Part shown: positions 47,201 through 54,342 of the stretch, piece by piece
How the letters are laid out: each line of letters opens with the position of its first letter
Numbering within the stretch: position 1 is the first letter of the stretch
Assembly: GCF_947855115.1 (NCBI RefSeq)
Contig: NZ_CANTZW010000006.1
Span: forward strand, 1-64,000
DNA: 64,000 nt
Direction: 5' to 3'
From: an uncultured Parabacteroides sp.
GTDB taxonomy: Bacteria; Bacteroidota; Bacteroidia; Bacteroidales; Tannerellaceae
The notes under the pieces: generated by a model
What the model was told of the DNA's origin: nothing
What the model saw: only the letters and a program-made list of their open reading frames with translations
Database searches by the model: none
Program-made: the position numbers and the translations under genes

Positions 47201-48209
47201 TCTCTCCGTTAGCTAAGGCAGCCTCATCACCGCTATAAATATTATCGAAACCATTCTTCACCTGTTGCTCTAACTCATCCAAGACTGGTTGATACTTAGC
47301 GGCATCAAAACCTTTCAACTTCTTCATATCGTCGAAAGCTAAGCGGATCGCCTCCATATTCAACCAACTCAAGTCGCTCTGCAAATTACAAATCCGCTGA
47401 GTTTTTTCATAGAGTTTCAAATACTCACGAATTTGAGTATCGATATCTTTCTCTGCCTCTATCTGCTTGACTGCATTTCTTACGTATGTAGCATCTTTCA
47501 GGCGAGACGCCAGATTCAACACGATATCACGCTCAGCGGAAGCATCACTGGCGGTCAACCAATTCTCCAACCCATCTATATTAGCGTTTAAGGCTCCTAA
47601 TTCCTTTGGATAAGCGGCTAGCAAACGTGCGGCCTCTTCCTTCGGGAAAACATTCATGATACGGAAATATACACTACCTACCGTCGACTGGTCAGCCAAT
47701 CCTACCTCAGCCTCGAAACGTACATACTCCTTATTGATATTGTACACCATCACGCCATTGGCATGACATAATACGCTATGATCATATTTCTTTCCACCTA
47801 TCAACAAAGGATTTCCGTATAAATCCGTATTCTTACGGATGCTACCCGAGCCAGAAACCCAGTAATCAGGATCCAACTCATCCAACCAAACCGAGCTACC
47901 GTCTGCCTTGATCAAGCGGGCGTTTGCCCATGTACCCCAATCCCAATCCGTACCGTCCGGCCCGGCAGATGTAACAAGCACTAACTGATCCAAGCCTGTC
48001 AAATCGGCAGACATCGGGACAGCCTTTTGCTTCGCCTTGATCCAAGCCGACATGATCGGCATGTTCGCTTTCACCAAAGAGGCACGAAGCTCAGACTTTT
48101 GTTTTACTGAAGCATCAATCCAATTATCTACCTCCTTTTGCTTCGGACCTGCCGAAACAAGAAAAGAGGTCGACAACAAGAGTGATACCATTATATAGTA
48201 TTTATTCAT
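44208..48209 (-). CDS. Secreted NPCBM / beta-propeller / di-haem c-type cytochrome / SUMF1 fusion protein
   Basis: A 1333-residue exported protein (signal MNKYYIMVSLLLSTSFLVSA). Domains in order: an NPCBM carbohydrate-binding-like module (about 65-175, with GKKYDHSVLCHANGVMVY); a helical spacer (180-345); a propeller region like the middle domain of hydrazine synthase alpha (about 390-800); two haem-binding sites, CIGCH at 824-828 and CIACH at 874-878; and a C-terminal SUMF1/formylglycine-generating-type domain (about 1065-1333, FVRIPAGQFVMGSYRGQ, LPTEAQWEWACRAG, GLYCMHGNVAEWTRSDY, VVRGGSYIE). It binds haem c outside the cytoplasm, probably matured by the adjacent CcsBA. A short PLTPPEGG insert sits between the haem sites. 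The reaction is unknown; oxidation of a carbohydrate-like substrate is the inference. Confidence 0.88.
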   Translation of the reverse strand: MNKYYIMVSLLLSTSFLVSAGPKQKEVDNWIDASVKQKSELRASLVKANMPIMSAWIKAKQKAVPMSADLTGLDQLVLVTSAGPDGTDWDWGTWANARLIKADGSSVWLDELDPDYWVSGSGSIRKNTDLYGNPLLIGGKKYDHSVLCHANGVMVYNINKEYVRFEAEVGLADQSTVGSVYFRIMNVFPKEEAARLLAAYPKELGALNANIDGLENWLTASDASAERDIVLNLASRLKDATYVRNAVKQIEAEKDIDTQIREYLKLYEKTQRICNLQSDLSWLNMEAIRLAFDDMKKLKGFDAAKYQPVLDELEQQVKNGFDNIYSGDEAALANGEKAIANKRAILLANPFLDGDKVLAARFKLGVNAHKAMAPDLGTQSNNWSNQESARRMGFDADIVELSNLRGEVQVRSVYKPENGSSIADLRMHWDGDRAMFTQTMPDKRWNVFEVKLDGTGFKQLIHNEEPDLEFYDGTYLPDGRIIANSNIGYQGVPCVSGDDPVGNMVLYTPETKNLRRLTFDQDANWNPVVMNNGRVMYTRWEYTDLTHYYSRIVMNMNPDGTEQKALYGSGSMFPNSTFDIQPLPGHGSAFVGIISGHHGIARSGRLIVFDPAKARKGAAGMVQEIPYRNRPIVEEIKDELVNGVWPQFIKPTPLNDKYFLVAAKLDPQDLWGIYLVDVFDNVTCLRKVEGEGYISPVAVRKTPTPPAIPDRVKLNEKEATVFIQDIYEGEGLRGIPRGTVKSLRLHAYEYAYVKTTSDHNWHGIQSGWDIKRLLGTVPVEEDGSAIFKIPANTPISIQPLDKDGVAIQWMRSWLTGQPGEVVSCIGCHEDQNQIPIPKRVMASQKAPHPLTPPEGGTRSFTFDLEIQPILDRACIACHNGEGKAFDLRGGKKDKLGYGTSYLNLHPYVHRQGGEGDMVVLQPYEYHPNTSELVRMLKKGHFNVQLTDKEWRTLYNWIDYNAPDKGYFNANVLSKDIIPYQGFDQIKRRKELTDKYANGAGVDWKKEISDYAAYLKSKGEIKPEMPEKLPPVKEKELKVKGWPFNAEQIKAMLADEKETRKEIELAPGIKMAFVRIPAGQFVMGSYRGQSDTYPTAKVKIDKAFWMGELEVTNEQFNVIFPEHDSRFVDQQWKDHVVQGYPANKPEQPVIRVSYNDAMDYCKKLSEKTGLNITLPTEAQWEWACRAGSDQDFWYGDMNTDFGKKDNLADVTTLLFAVSGIDPKPMPKTSFWYKYYTFLPKEEGVDDGNLVQVGGKQYEANPFGLYCMHGNVAEWTRSDYLPYPYSEKSKEVSEYKVVRGGSYIERPKFSTSYTRKGYYPYQRVFNVGFRVIIED

Positions 48210-48243
48210 GTATTAAATTTAAATTTAGAAGGTTGTTTATTAA

Positions 48244-48278
48244 AATCCTAAGGATCATGAACAATAATCCTTAGGATT
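48244..48278 (-). terminator. Intercistronic terminator-like hairpin upstream of the SUMF1-fusion gene
   Basis: A perfect 12-bp stem, AATCCTAAGGAT (48244-48255) with ATCCTTAGGATT (48267-48278). On the minus strand it is followed by TTTTAATAAA. It probably lowers read-through from the cupin gene into the 4-kb fusion gene. Confidence 0.6.
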
Positions 48279-48302
48279 ACGACACATAAAACCTAGAGTT
48301 TT

Positions 48303-49061
48303 TTATAATGCGGCCTTCGGGTTCGTGAAACGTAAACCAGCATTATCATGATAACATGCCCACTCATCTACGATAGCACCTTCCGGCCCAGCCATCATAA
48401 AGTGGAATGTTTCTAATTCCTTCAGACGTAATACATCACCAACCTTCTGGATCACAAAATTCTTGCTCTTGATCGGACCGTGTCCAGCAGGGATAGCCGG
48501 GGCATTCGGAGTCTCATCACCAACCTCAGAGAAATTATAAACCCAACCCTTCTCTACCATCCAAGACTCATGTTTAGCCGGGAAGTCTGTTTTTACATGC
48601 GCGTGCTCCGGAATCATCTGGCCTGGCAATAAATAAATAGCATGAGCGAAATACTTATACTCCGGATCATTAATCCAGAAAATACCGCCCATTCCTACGT
48701 TCTCAAAATCCCCCAAGCCAAAGTCTGTCACCCACATATCTTTCGCCATCAACTCCGTAAAAGGAACATCGTAGAAGGCAAACATATCTTTCATCGCCTC
48801 CATAGCGACATCTTGTTGAAACTTGCCGTCTTTATAAAAATCGGCGTTCGTGTACTTCTTTGAATAAGCCATTTTTTTATTTTTTTGATTGTTAGTATTA
48901 CATGCATTCGTGCATTCTTCACGGCAAATACCTTCCGGACAATTGCCTTCTCCGTTAGCGGCGCAACAAGTAGCGTCTGTCGTTGTCTTTCCTGTACATG
49001 CGACCATAGATGCTAATACCAATCCCATAGCCGCCATTTTCATGTTCAAACTTTTTCTCAT
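48303..49061 (-). CDS. Cupin (D-lyxose isomerase-like) lipoprotein with Cys-rich leader
   Basis: A 252-residue protein. The N-terminus is a lipoprotein signal (MKMAAMGLVLASMVAC, lipobox Cys 22) followed by a Cys-rich stretch with seven cysteines (TCCAANGEGNCPEGICREEC). The rest is a cupin with metal-ligand pattern YLLPGQMIPEHAHVKTDFPAKHES and FVIQKVGDVLRLKELETFHFMMAGPEG, similar to D-lyxose ketol-isomerases. An in-frame ATG at 48872 (MAYSKKYTNADFY) would give a cytoplasmic cupin without the leader, and it follows two A7 runs where slippage or re-initiation is possible. Both forms may exist. An isomerase/epimerase role is inferred. Confidence 0.75.
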   Translation of the reverse strand: MRKSLNMKMAAMGLVLASMVACTGKTTTDATCCAANGEGNCPEGICREECTNACNTNNQKNKKMAYSKKYTNADFYKDGKFQQDVAMEAMKDMFAFYDVPFTELMAKDMWVTDFGLGDFENVGMGGIFWINDPEYKYFAHAIYLLPGQMIPEHAHVKTDFPAKHESWMVEKGWVYNFSEVGDETPNAPAIPAGHGPIKSKNFVIQKVGDVLRLKELETFHFMMAGPEGAIVDEWACYHDNAGLRFTNPKAAL

Positions 49062-49097
49062 TTGTCTTTGTGTATATTTGTTAGTACTTAATTTATT

Positions 49098-50192
49098 TCA
49101 ACGTATCGCTATACCCTCGATCTCAATCAATAACTCATCCCTGCACACATCGGCCCACATATAAGAGATCGGGATATTCAATCCGTAAGTATTCATCAAC
49201 CGCTCGGCTTCCTCATAATCGGATTTATTTTTCAAGTAAACACGTAACTTGACTAATTTAGCGTCGCCTATCAGTTCCGCTATATTTTCCATCGTGATCC
49301 GTAACTGACATTCCAACCCGACCTCTCTCAAGCTCTCCTCTCCACGGATAGCGGCCGTACCGGAGATATAGATTAATGTGCGATCCTGAAAAGTCATGCT
49401 CTTGGCACGTTCGAATTTAGGTGTCGTTTTCTTTTGTCTGGCGGCCTCCAGCACTTGTTCCGAATAAGCATGAGCCGCTACCTGCAACTTATTATCTATC
49501 GGCGTAGCAAAAGCATCCGGCGAAGTAAACACGGCAGCATCCACATCAATCAAGATTCCTCCCAGATTTGCCCCGATACCCGTAGCGGCCGGATATCCAT
49601 TCATCCACTCCGTCTTACTATAAAAATCAGATCGAGCGTTATTAAATGCCTGATAATGCTGATCCGAGCCGTCAAAAGCCGTTATACGTTCAATATAATT
49701 CCATTGACGGATAATACTATTCAACGGAAAACCTTCCCGACGAAGTACATCCCCCAACAACCGGAAAGCCTCCACCGACTGAGCCTCGATACCAAAATGA
49801 AGCACATCACCTTGGAAACCGCCGGCGAAGAGAAAACGTCCCGACGCATTTTCCAATAAAACATACGGAACACCTTGATAATGACGGAAAGTAATCCGAT
49901 CCTGCGCATCGGGCACATAACTATGTACCTCCATCAACAATGGAGCGTTCAACGGAGGCTGAGAGACATAACTCAAAGCCGGCTCACAATCTCCATAATA
50001 TCGACGAATTTTTTCCCGGAGCAAAACACGACGTTTCACATATTCCTCATTCGTGCCCGGTGTACCGAAAAAGGCTAGTCTCACGATAACCTCATTTTGA
50101 GGCAACCGAGATAACAGATCGTCCACCATAGCCGTGAACTCTGCCGGCTTGGCACTTAATATCGTATAATGTATTTTCTCGCAATAATTCAT
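49098..50192 (-). CDS. RidA-like protein of the FkbO/Hyg5 chorismatase type
   Basis: A 364-residue soluble protein. The C-terminal third (VYLKNKSDYEEAERLMNTYGLNIPISYMWADVCRDELLIEIEGIAI) has the YjgF/RidA trimeric-fold ending, and the GTAAIRGEESLREVGLECQLRITMENI segment also fits. Overall length and the N-terminal half resemble FkbO/Hyg5-like chorismatases. RidA proteins hydrolyse reactive enamines or imines; chorismatases cleave an enol-ether. Whether the active-site residues of either are kept I cannot judge without alignment. It lies between a cytochrome gene (12 bases) and the cupin gene (36 bases). Confidence 0.7.
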   Translation of the reverse strand: MNYCEKIHYTILSAKPAEFTAMVDDLLSRLPQNEVIVRLAFFGTPGTNEEYVKRRVLLREKIRRYYGDCEPALSYVSQPPLNAPLLMEVHSYVPDAQDRITFRHYQGVPYVLLENASGRFLFAGGFQGDVLHFGIEAQSVEAFRLLGDVLRREGFPLNSIIRQWNYIERITAFDGSDQHYQAFNNARSDFYSKTEWMNGYPAATGIGANLGGILIDVDAAVFTSPDAFATPIDNKLQVAAHAYSEQVLEAARQKKTTPKFERAKSMTFQDRTLIYISGTAAIRGEESLREVGLECQLRITMENIAELIGDAKLVKLRVYLKNKSDYEEAERLMNTYGLNIPISYMWADVCRDELLIEIEGIAIR

Positions 50193-50204
50193 ATTATTCT
50201 ATAT

Positions 50205-51980
50205 TTACAAGGAGTTTACATATTCAGTTAATGCCTCGATATCTTTCTTGGAAACCTTTTTATCAATACCATGTTTATAGACCTCGAACACTTCTTCCAT
50301 AGTAGCCGCACGTCCATCAAACAGATAGGGAGCTGTACGCCAAACCTCGACTAAAGTAGGTGTATCCCACCCCTTCTCAAATTCAATATCCTCACCAATA
50401 CGGTGCATTTTCATATCCGTATAATATGGTCCGCTATGACACTCGCCACATTTCAGCTTTTCAAAGACCTTTCTCCCCTTTCTCGCCTTTTCTGATAATT
50501 CCCCATTTACCAGATACGGGCTAGGTACCGGACGCAAGGATTTCAGATAAGCGTCTACACATTTCGCCATATCCTCTTCCGGCTCAAAAAACTGAATAAA
50601 CTTAAAACCAGCACGAACCGCATATTCCGCGGTCTCACGAACTCCAGAGATCATACTGGGAGGTGTCACATGTGAATATAGCATGCTCTTACAATTCTTC
50701 GAATTACCTACTCCATCATTCATCAAATCCCAGTTCATCCCATCCGTACGGGCATCTCCCGGATGGCAACCGTTACAACTCTGCCATCCCTGATAGCAAT
50801 GATTCGCATCATTAAAGTATTTCTCGCCTTTATGTTCCAGCGTTTCTGTACGTCCCGGATTCATATCGGTAGCCGTTACTTCCAGCGTATTTATATCAAT
50901 GACATTCAAGATGTCTGCAAAATAGGTAGGAACGATCAATTTGTCACCCGAAAATATGAAATCACGAGGGCCGTTTCCTTTTAAGGGAATTCGCTCACGA
51001 AGCCCATACAAGAAATTTAAGTCATAATCCAGACGACTCTTATCTTTATAAGACTCAAACTTAGCCAACATCGCAGGATGATCAATCACGCTAACCTCAT
51101 GTGTACCGCTATGCGTAATAAAAATATGTTTGTCATCGCAAGCGATACTCCAAATACCGGCTGCTCCCCGATCAGGCTCATCCACCAATACGGCCCCCAC
51201 GAATTCCTGCTTTTCCACATTGATCACGCTAAAAGCACTCGTGTTCATCCAACCTTGTTGAAGCTGGGAAGTAGGCACGGTAAATCGCCCCAAATTATGA
51301 GAGACATATATATATTTCCCGTCCGGCGTAATACACATACCCCGTAAGGCATTACTACCATTCGCAAGCTGGATATCCTTTACTTTCGTAAATCCATCCA
51401 TCTCAATTACTGATACACAAGCGGCCACAACATCCACGTCTGCCCGTTGAGCAGGCAAGAAATTCGTGACAAACATATATTTCCCATCCTTGCTGAATAC
51501 AGCAGATTTCGGCTCACGCAACACTTTCACGCTCCGGACTACCTTACGCATCACCGGATCTATCTCAACCACCGAATTATCGAACTGATTACATACATAT
51601 ATATATTTCTTATCTGGTCCGAATATCGGATAACATGCACCCGAACCTGTCGGTATAGCCGCTTCCACCCTACCCGATTCCAAGGAAAGCACCTGTAAAC
51701 GCCCAGTCTTCTGGAAAGTTGTCACATATACTTTATCCCCATCCGGAAGCAAACCGGTCGGGATCTCATCAAACGGATATGAATGAAGCAGGTTTTTACC
51801 ATCCGCAGAAAAGACATCTAGACGTTTTGTTCCTTTCTGCGCCATTAACAGTTCCCCTTTCGCATTCAATACCGCGTCCGTAGTAAAGAAAGGTGGGTTG
51901 CCGGCTGAGGCGAGAAAAACGCAACAGCCTAGCAAACACGCCACCAACGAGTTTTTCATCAAGTATTTTCGTGTGTTCAT
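50205..51980 (-). CDS. Exported YncE-type beta-propeller fused to a di-haem c-type cytochrome domain
   Basis: A 591-residue exported protein (signal MKNSLVACLLGCCVFLASAG; an in-frame ATG seven codons in gives the shorter start). Residues about 30-390 form a seven-bladed YncE-like propeller (GACYPIFGPDKKYIYVCNQFDNSVVEID, MCITPDGKYIYVSHNLG). The C-terminal part is a cytochrome c peroxidase/MauG-like domain with CNGCH at 402-406 and CGECH at 511-515. The same architecture occurs in proteins proposed to oxidise or bind a substrate at the propeller and pass electrons to haem. It follows iclR by 17 bases. It should need CcsBA for maturation. Confidence 0.87.
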   Translation of the reverse strand: MNTRKYLMKNSLVACLLGCCVFLASAGNPPFFTTDAVLNAKGELLMAQKGTKRLDVFSADGKNLLHSYPFDEIPTGLLPDGDKVYVTTFQKTGRLQVLSLESGRVEAAIPTGSGACYPIFGPDKKYIYVCNQFDNSVVEIDPVMRKVVRSVKVLREPKSAVFSKDGKYMFVTNFLPAQRADVDVVAACVSVIEMDGFTKVKDIQLANGSNALRGMCITPDGKYIYVSHNLGRFTVPTSQLQQGWMNTSAFSVINVEKQEFVGAVLVDEPDRGAAGIWSIACDDKHIFITHSGTHEVSVIDHPAMLAKFESYKDKSRLDYDLNFLYGLRERIPLKGNGPRDFIFSGDKLIVPTYFADILNVIDINTLEVTATDMNPGRTETLEHKGEKYFNDANHCYQGWQSCNGCHPGDARTDGMNWDLMNDGVGNSKNCKSMLYSHVTPPSMISGVRETAEYAVRAGFKFIQFFEPEEDMAKCVDAYLKSLRPVPSPYLVNGELSEKARKGRKVFEKLKCGECHSGPYYTDMKMHRIGEDIEFEKGWDTPTLVEVWRTAPYLFDGRAATMEEVFEVYKHGIDKKVSKKDIEALTEYVNSL

Positions 51981-51997
51981 GGTATATTTCGTATTCC

Positions 51998-52795
51998 TTA
52001 TTTTCTAAATCCAAGTTCATTCGAGATCAATCCCGCAACCTCTTTGATTGCTTTGACCGAATTTTTCACTACCTCTTTCGACAAACGATCTTTCGGACCA
52101 GAGATCCAGATCGCCCCACAAGGATATCCCGTATAATTAAAGATCGGGGCACCTACACAAATCACCCCACTTAATTCCTCTTCATTATCCATGGCGTACC
52201 CCAACTTAGCCACTTTCACTAATTCCTCCAAATACGCCTCGCGAGAAGTGATTGTCCGGGAATTATACCGTGTAAACGTCATATAAGACAAATAACGATC
52301 TCTCACTGTCTTCGGCAAATAAGCCATAATCGCCTTTCCGGGAGCCGAACAATGTAACTCAAAAGGCTTTCCCGGCGATAGGACGAAACGAAACGTATGA
52401 TGGCCTTGCGCCTGTTCGATGAAAATTCCTTTCTCATCTCCCAGCACTCCGAAACAAGCGGTTTCTTTTACCTGGTCGCGTAAATCACGCAAATGTGGTA
52501 AAACGGTTTCCAATAGGTTATGTTCATTCAAGGATCTGAAACCAAGTGTCAATAATTTCCGGGAAAGTTTATAGCGTTTCGTATCTTCATTGAAATTAAG
52601 ATACTCCAAGCGTACCAATGTATTCAAAATACGGTAGGCCGTAGTCTGGGATATATCAAGCGCCGACTTAATATCCTGCAATGTCTCCCCCGCCGACCGC
52701 AAGGACAAGTACTCAAGAACCGCTATGCCCTTTTCTAAATTGGGCACTTTGTAGTTCTCATCCATTTTTTCCATATTTGGCAGCGTATTTTCCAT
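51998..52795 (-). CDS. IclR-family transcriptional regulator
   Basis: A 265-residue regulator: N-terminal winged helix-turn-helix (about 15-80, ISQTTAYRILNTLVRLEYLNF with KRYKLSRKLL as wing) and C-terminal effector domain (about 90-260, GKAIMAYLPKTVRDRYL, LSGVICVGAPIFNYTG). IclR proteins bind small organic acids or sugar derivatives and control catabolic operons. It is the first gene of the long cluster, 17 bases before the cytochrome gene, so it likely controls itself and the pathway. Three in-frame Met codons (residues 1, 8 and 11) are possible starts. A palindromic site at 52811-52822 overlaps its promoter region. Confidence 0.93.
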   Translation of the reverse strand: MENTLPNMEKMDENYKVPNLEKGIAVLEYLSLRSAGETLQDIKSALDISQTTAYRILNTLVRLEYLNFNEDTKRYKLSRKLLTLGFRSLNEHNLLETVLPHLRDLRDQVKETACFGVLGDEKGIFIEQAQGHHTFRFVLSPGKPFELHCSAPGKAIMAYLPKTVRDRYLSYMTFTRYNSRTITSREAYLEELVKVAKLGYAMDNEEELSGVICVGAPIFNYTGYPCGAIWISGPKDRLSKEVVKNSVKAIKEVAGLISNELGFRK

Positions 52796-52810
52796 ATTTG
52801 AAATTACATT

Positions 52811-52822
52811 TCAGATCTGAAC
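52811..52822. promoter_or_regulatory. Palindromic operator candidate TTCAGATCTGAA
   Basis: A perfect 12-bp palindrome located directly downstream of the -7 element (52824-52831, minus strand TATATTTG) and 16 bases upstream of the iclR ATG. It is the expected position for autorepression by IclR. I saw no second copy elsewhere in the cluster. Confidence 0.5.
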
Positions 52823-52823
52823 C

Positions 52824-52831
52824 AAATATAG
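52824..52831 (-). promoter_or_regulatory. -7 element of the iclR-led cluster
   Basis: TATATTTG on the minus strand, 29 bases upstream of the iclR ATG. The -33 region is only a weak match (CTTG at 16 bases). Confidence 0.45.
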
Positions 52832-52902
52832 CTGTGATGAATTTAAACAAGACATGAAATATGTAAAAAAGCGTTAAGTATGTTGCAGAGCATAAATATC
52901 AT

Positions 52903-52930
52903 AAAAAAAGCCGGAATTACTTCCGGCCTT
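52903..52930 (-). terminator. Terminator after dps
   Basis: GCCGGAA (52910-52916) pairs with TTCCGGC (52921-52927) around TTAC, with a seven-base T-run on the minus strand. Confidence 0.8.
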
Positions 52931-52953
52931 CTCCAAACACTCTAGCTATTTTA

Positions 52954-53442
52954 TTATTTCTTGCAATCGCAAGTTGAATAAGCCACCAACATCCAAACCA
53001 ATTTCTCTTGTTCCTTCAAATAGTCGCTCATCAAAGCCACCGTTGCCTCATCCCCCGCTTCAGATGCTAAAGAGAGAAGTTTACGTTCCTCAGCGATCAA
53101 ATAACCATATGTATCAAGGATATTCCCTAAAGCCTCGTCACCGCAAGATACATTTGAGACCTCTTTTACATGGGCTACTTTTAAATACTCGCTGAACCTA
53201 TTCTCCGGTTCACCCCCCAGCATCAATATACGTTCTGCCAACTCATCAACCTTCTCTGCCGTGTCATTGTACAGTTCCTCGAATTTACCATGAAGGACGA
53301 AGAAACCATGTCCCTTGATATTCCAGTGGAAACCACGAAGATTCGTATAGAACACTTGGTAATCTGCCAATAATTGCTTTAAACCTACTACTACATTATT
53401 TATTACAGATGCATTTAAATGGAGATAATCTAATGTTTTCAT
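52954..53442 (-). CDS. dps: Dps, DNA-protecting ferritin-like protein
   Basis: A 162-residue Dps family protein that forms a dodecamer, oxidises and stores iron using peroxide, and shields DNA. The ferroxidase-type residues are in GFHWNIKGHGFFVLHGKFEEL (H39, H51) and DTAEKVDELAERI (D66, E70), as in other Dps proteins. Length is standard. In gut Bacteroidota dps is controlled by OxyR; an OxyR gene with both redox cysteines lies 1.4 kb away, and dps has its own promoter at 53488-53519. Confidence 0.95.
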   Translation of the reverse strand: MKTLDYLHLNASVINNVVVGLKQLLADYQVFYTNLRGFHWNIKGHGFFVLHGKFEELYNDTAEKVDELAERILMLGGEPENRFSEYLKVAHVKEVSNVSCGDEALGNILDTYGYLIAEERKLLSLASEAGDEATVALMSDYLKEQEKLVWMLVAYSTCDCKK

Positions 53443-53487
53443 AATTGCTACTTTTTAATTATTATACTTTTCATTTTTCTTGTATCA

Positions 53488-53519
53488 CAAAGGTACGACA
53501 AGTATAAACGGCTGTCAAA
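53488..53519 (-). promoter_or_regulatory. Promoter of dps
   Basis: On the minus strand TTTG (53519-53516), 20 bases, TACCTTTG (53495-53488). A full consensus match about 45 bases upstream of the dps ATG. An OxyR site was not identified. Confidence 0.6.
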
Positions 53520-53648
53520 CAGATAATTTCTATATCCAAATAGAAGGAATTTATTAAACAAACAAAAGATGATTGATCAGGGGTATGTACAAGCGATTCC
53601 GGCTTCTTCATCCCACGCTTACTATCAACCAATAGATTATATACAATT

Positions 53649-53683
53649 AAAAAAGCGTATCCCTGTTGCGGAACACGCTTTTT
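53649..53683. terminator. Terminator after the zinc-ribbon gene
   Basis: AAAAAGCGT (53650-53658) pairs with ACGCTTTTT (53675-53683), with a T-run on both strands. It separates the zinc-ribbon unit from the dps promoter. Confidence 0.65.
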
Positions 53684-53729
53684 CAGATACTTTTTATCTA
53701 ACTTCTCTGGATATATCCAGTTAGTTTTA

Positions 53730-54011
53730 TCATAATACAGCCCAACGTTTCAATGTAGGGAAAAATAATCTCATATTCGCTATGGTTTCTTCTTTCGTAT
53801 AATGAATATCCATATCTTTATTGAACTCATCGATAAATTGAACGCAATGGTCAATCATTTGCTCCATCGTACAATCCATCGTGAAAGCCCCGTCTTTATA
53901 ACAATAGCAACAATATTCTTTATTCCTACTTCCGTCACGGTTCGTTCCTAGTTCCTCATTCTTTTGCAGCGGCATGCCACAACTTTGACAAAATGTTGTT
54001 TCCATACTCAT
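53730..54011 (-). CDS. Small zinc-ribbon protein
   Basis: A 93-residue protein of the putative zinc-ribbon domain family. The metal-binding cysteines are CQSC (C8, C11) and CYC-type pairs in KEYCCYCYKDG (C34, C35, C37). The helical C-terminal part (MEQMIDHCVQFIDEFNKDM, ANMRLFFPTLKRW) is typical of the family. No enzymatic role is known. It could act as a regulator or zinc-dependent adaptor. It lies between dps and oxyR. An ATG two codons in (METTFCQSCGMP) is the alternative start. Confidence 0.85.
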   Translation of the reverse strand: MSMETTFCQSCGMPLQKNEELGTNRDGSRNKEYCCYCYKDGAFTMDCTMEQMIDHCVQFIDEFNKDMDIHYTKEETIANMRLFFPTLKRWAVL

Positions 54012-54162
54012 TTATTTTATTGGTATATAAATGGTAAAGATACACAATAATCCTAACAGTCGCATCGAATATTGAACATTAGCATATAGTATTTAATATC
54101 TCCATAAAAAGTAATCCTTAAACCAATAAAAATATCCGATTAGAATCAGTAAGTGATGAAGA

Positions 54163-54342
54163 TTATCTACTCGTTCTACTTTCAATATCATCAATACATT
54201 CATTTTCCGGGAAAAAGCTCTGCGATTTTATAAATATATCACGATACTTATCAAGCAAATCAATATCTTGCAAATCATCGATATCTAAAATTTCACGGAT
54301 TAAATCCGCTTTTCCTGCTTCTATCTCCACTTTTGGTATCAT
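54163..54342 (-). CDS. Small acidic antitoxin-like protein, 59 residues
   Basis: A short frame, ATG at 54342 and TAA at 54163, encoding 59 residues (start MIPKVEIEAGKADLIREILD). The N-terminus looks like the dimerisation segment of small Bacteroidota antitoxin-type proteins: a beta-strand followed by DLIREILDIDDLQDIDLLDKY. The product is strongly acidic. No toxin gene is beside it. Coding is supported by the codon use and a frame free of stops over its length. It may be an orphan antitoxin or a small regulator. Confidence 0.55.
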   Translation of the reverse strand: MIPKVEIEAGKADLIREILDIDDLQDIDLLDKYRDIFIKSQSFFPENECIDDIESRTSR

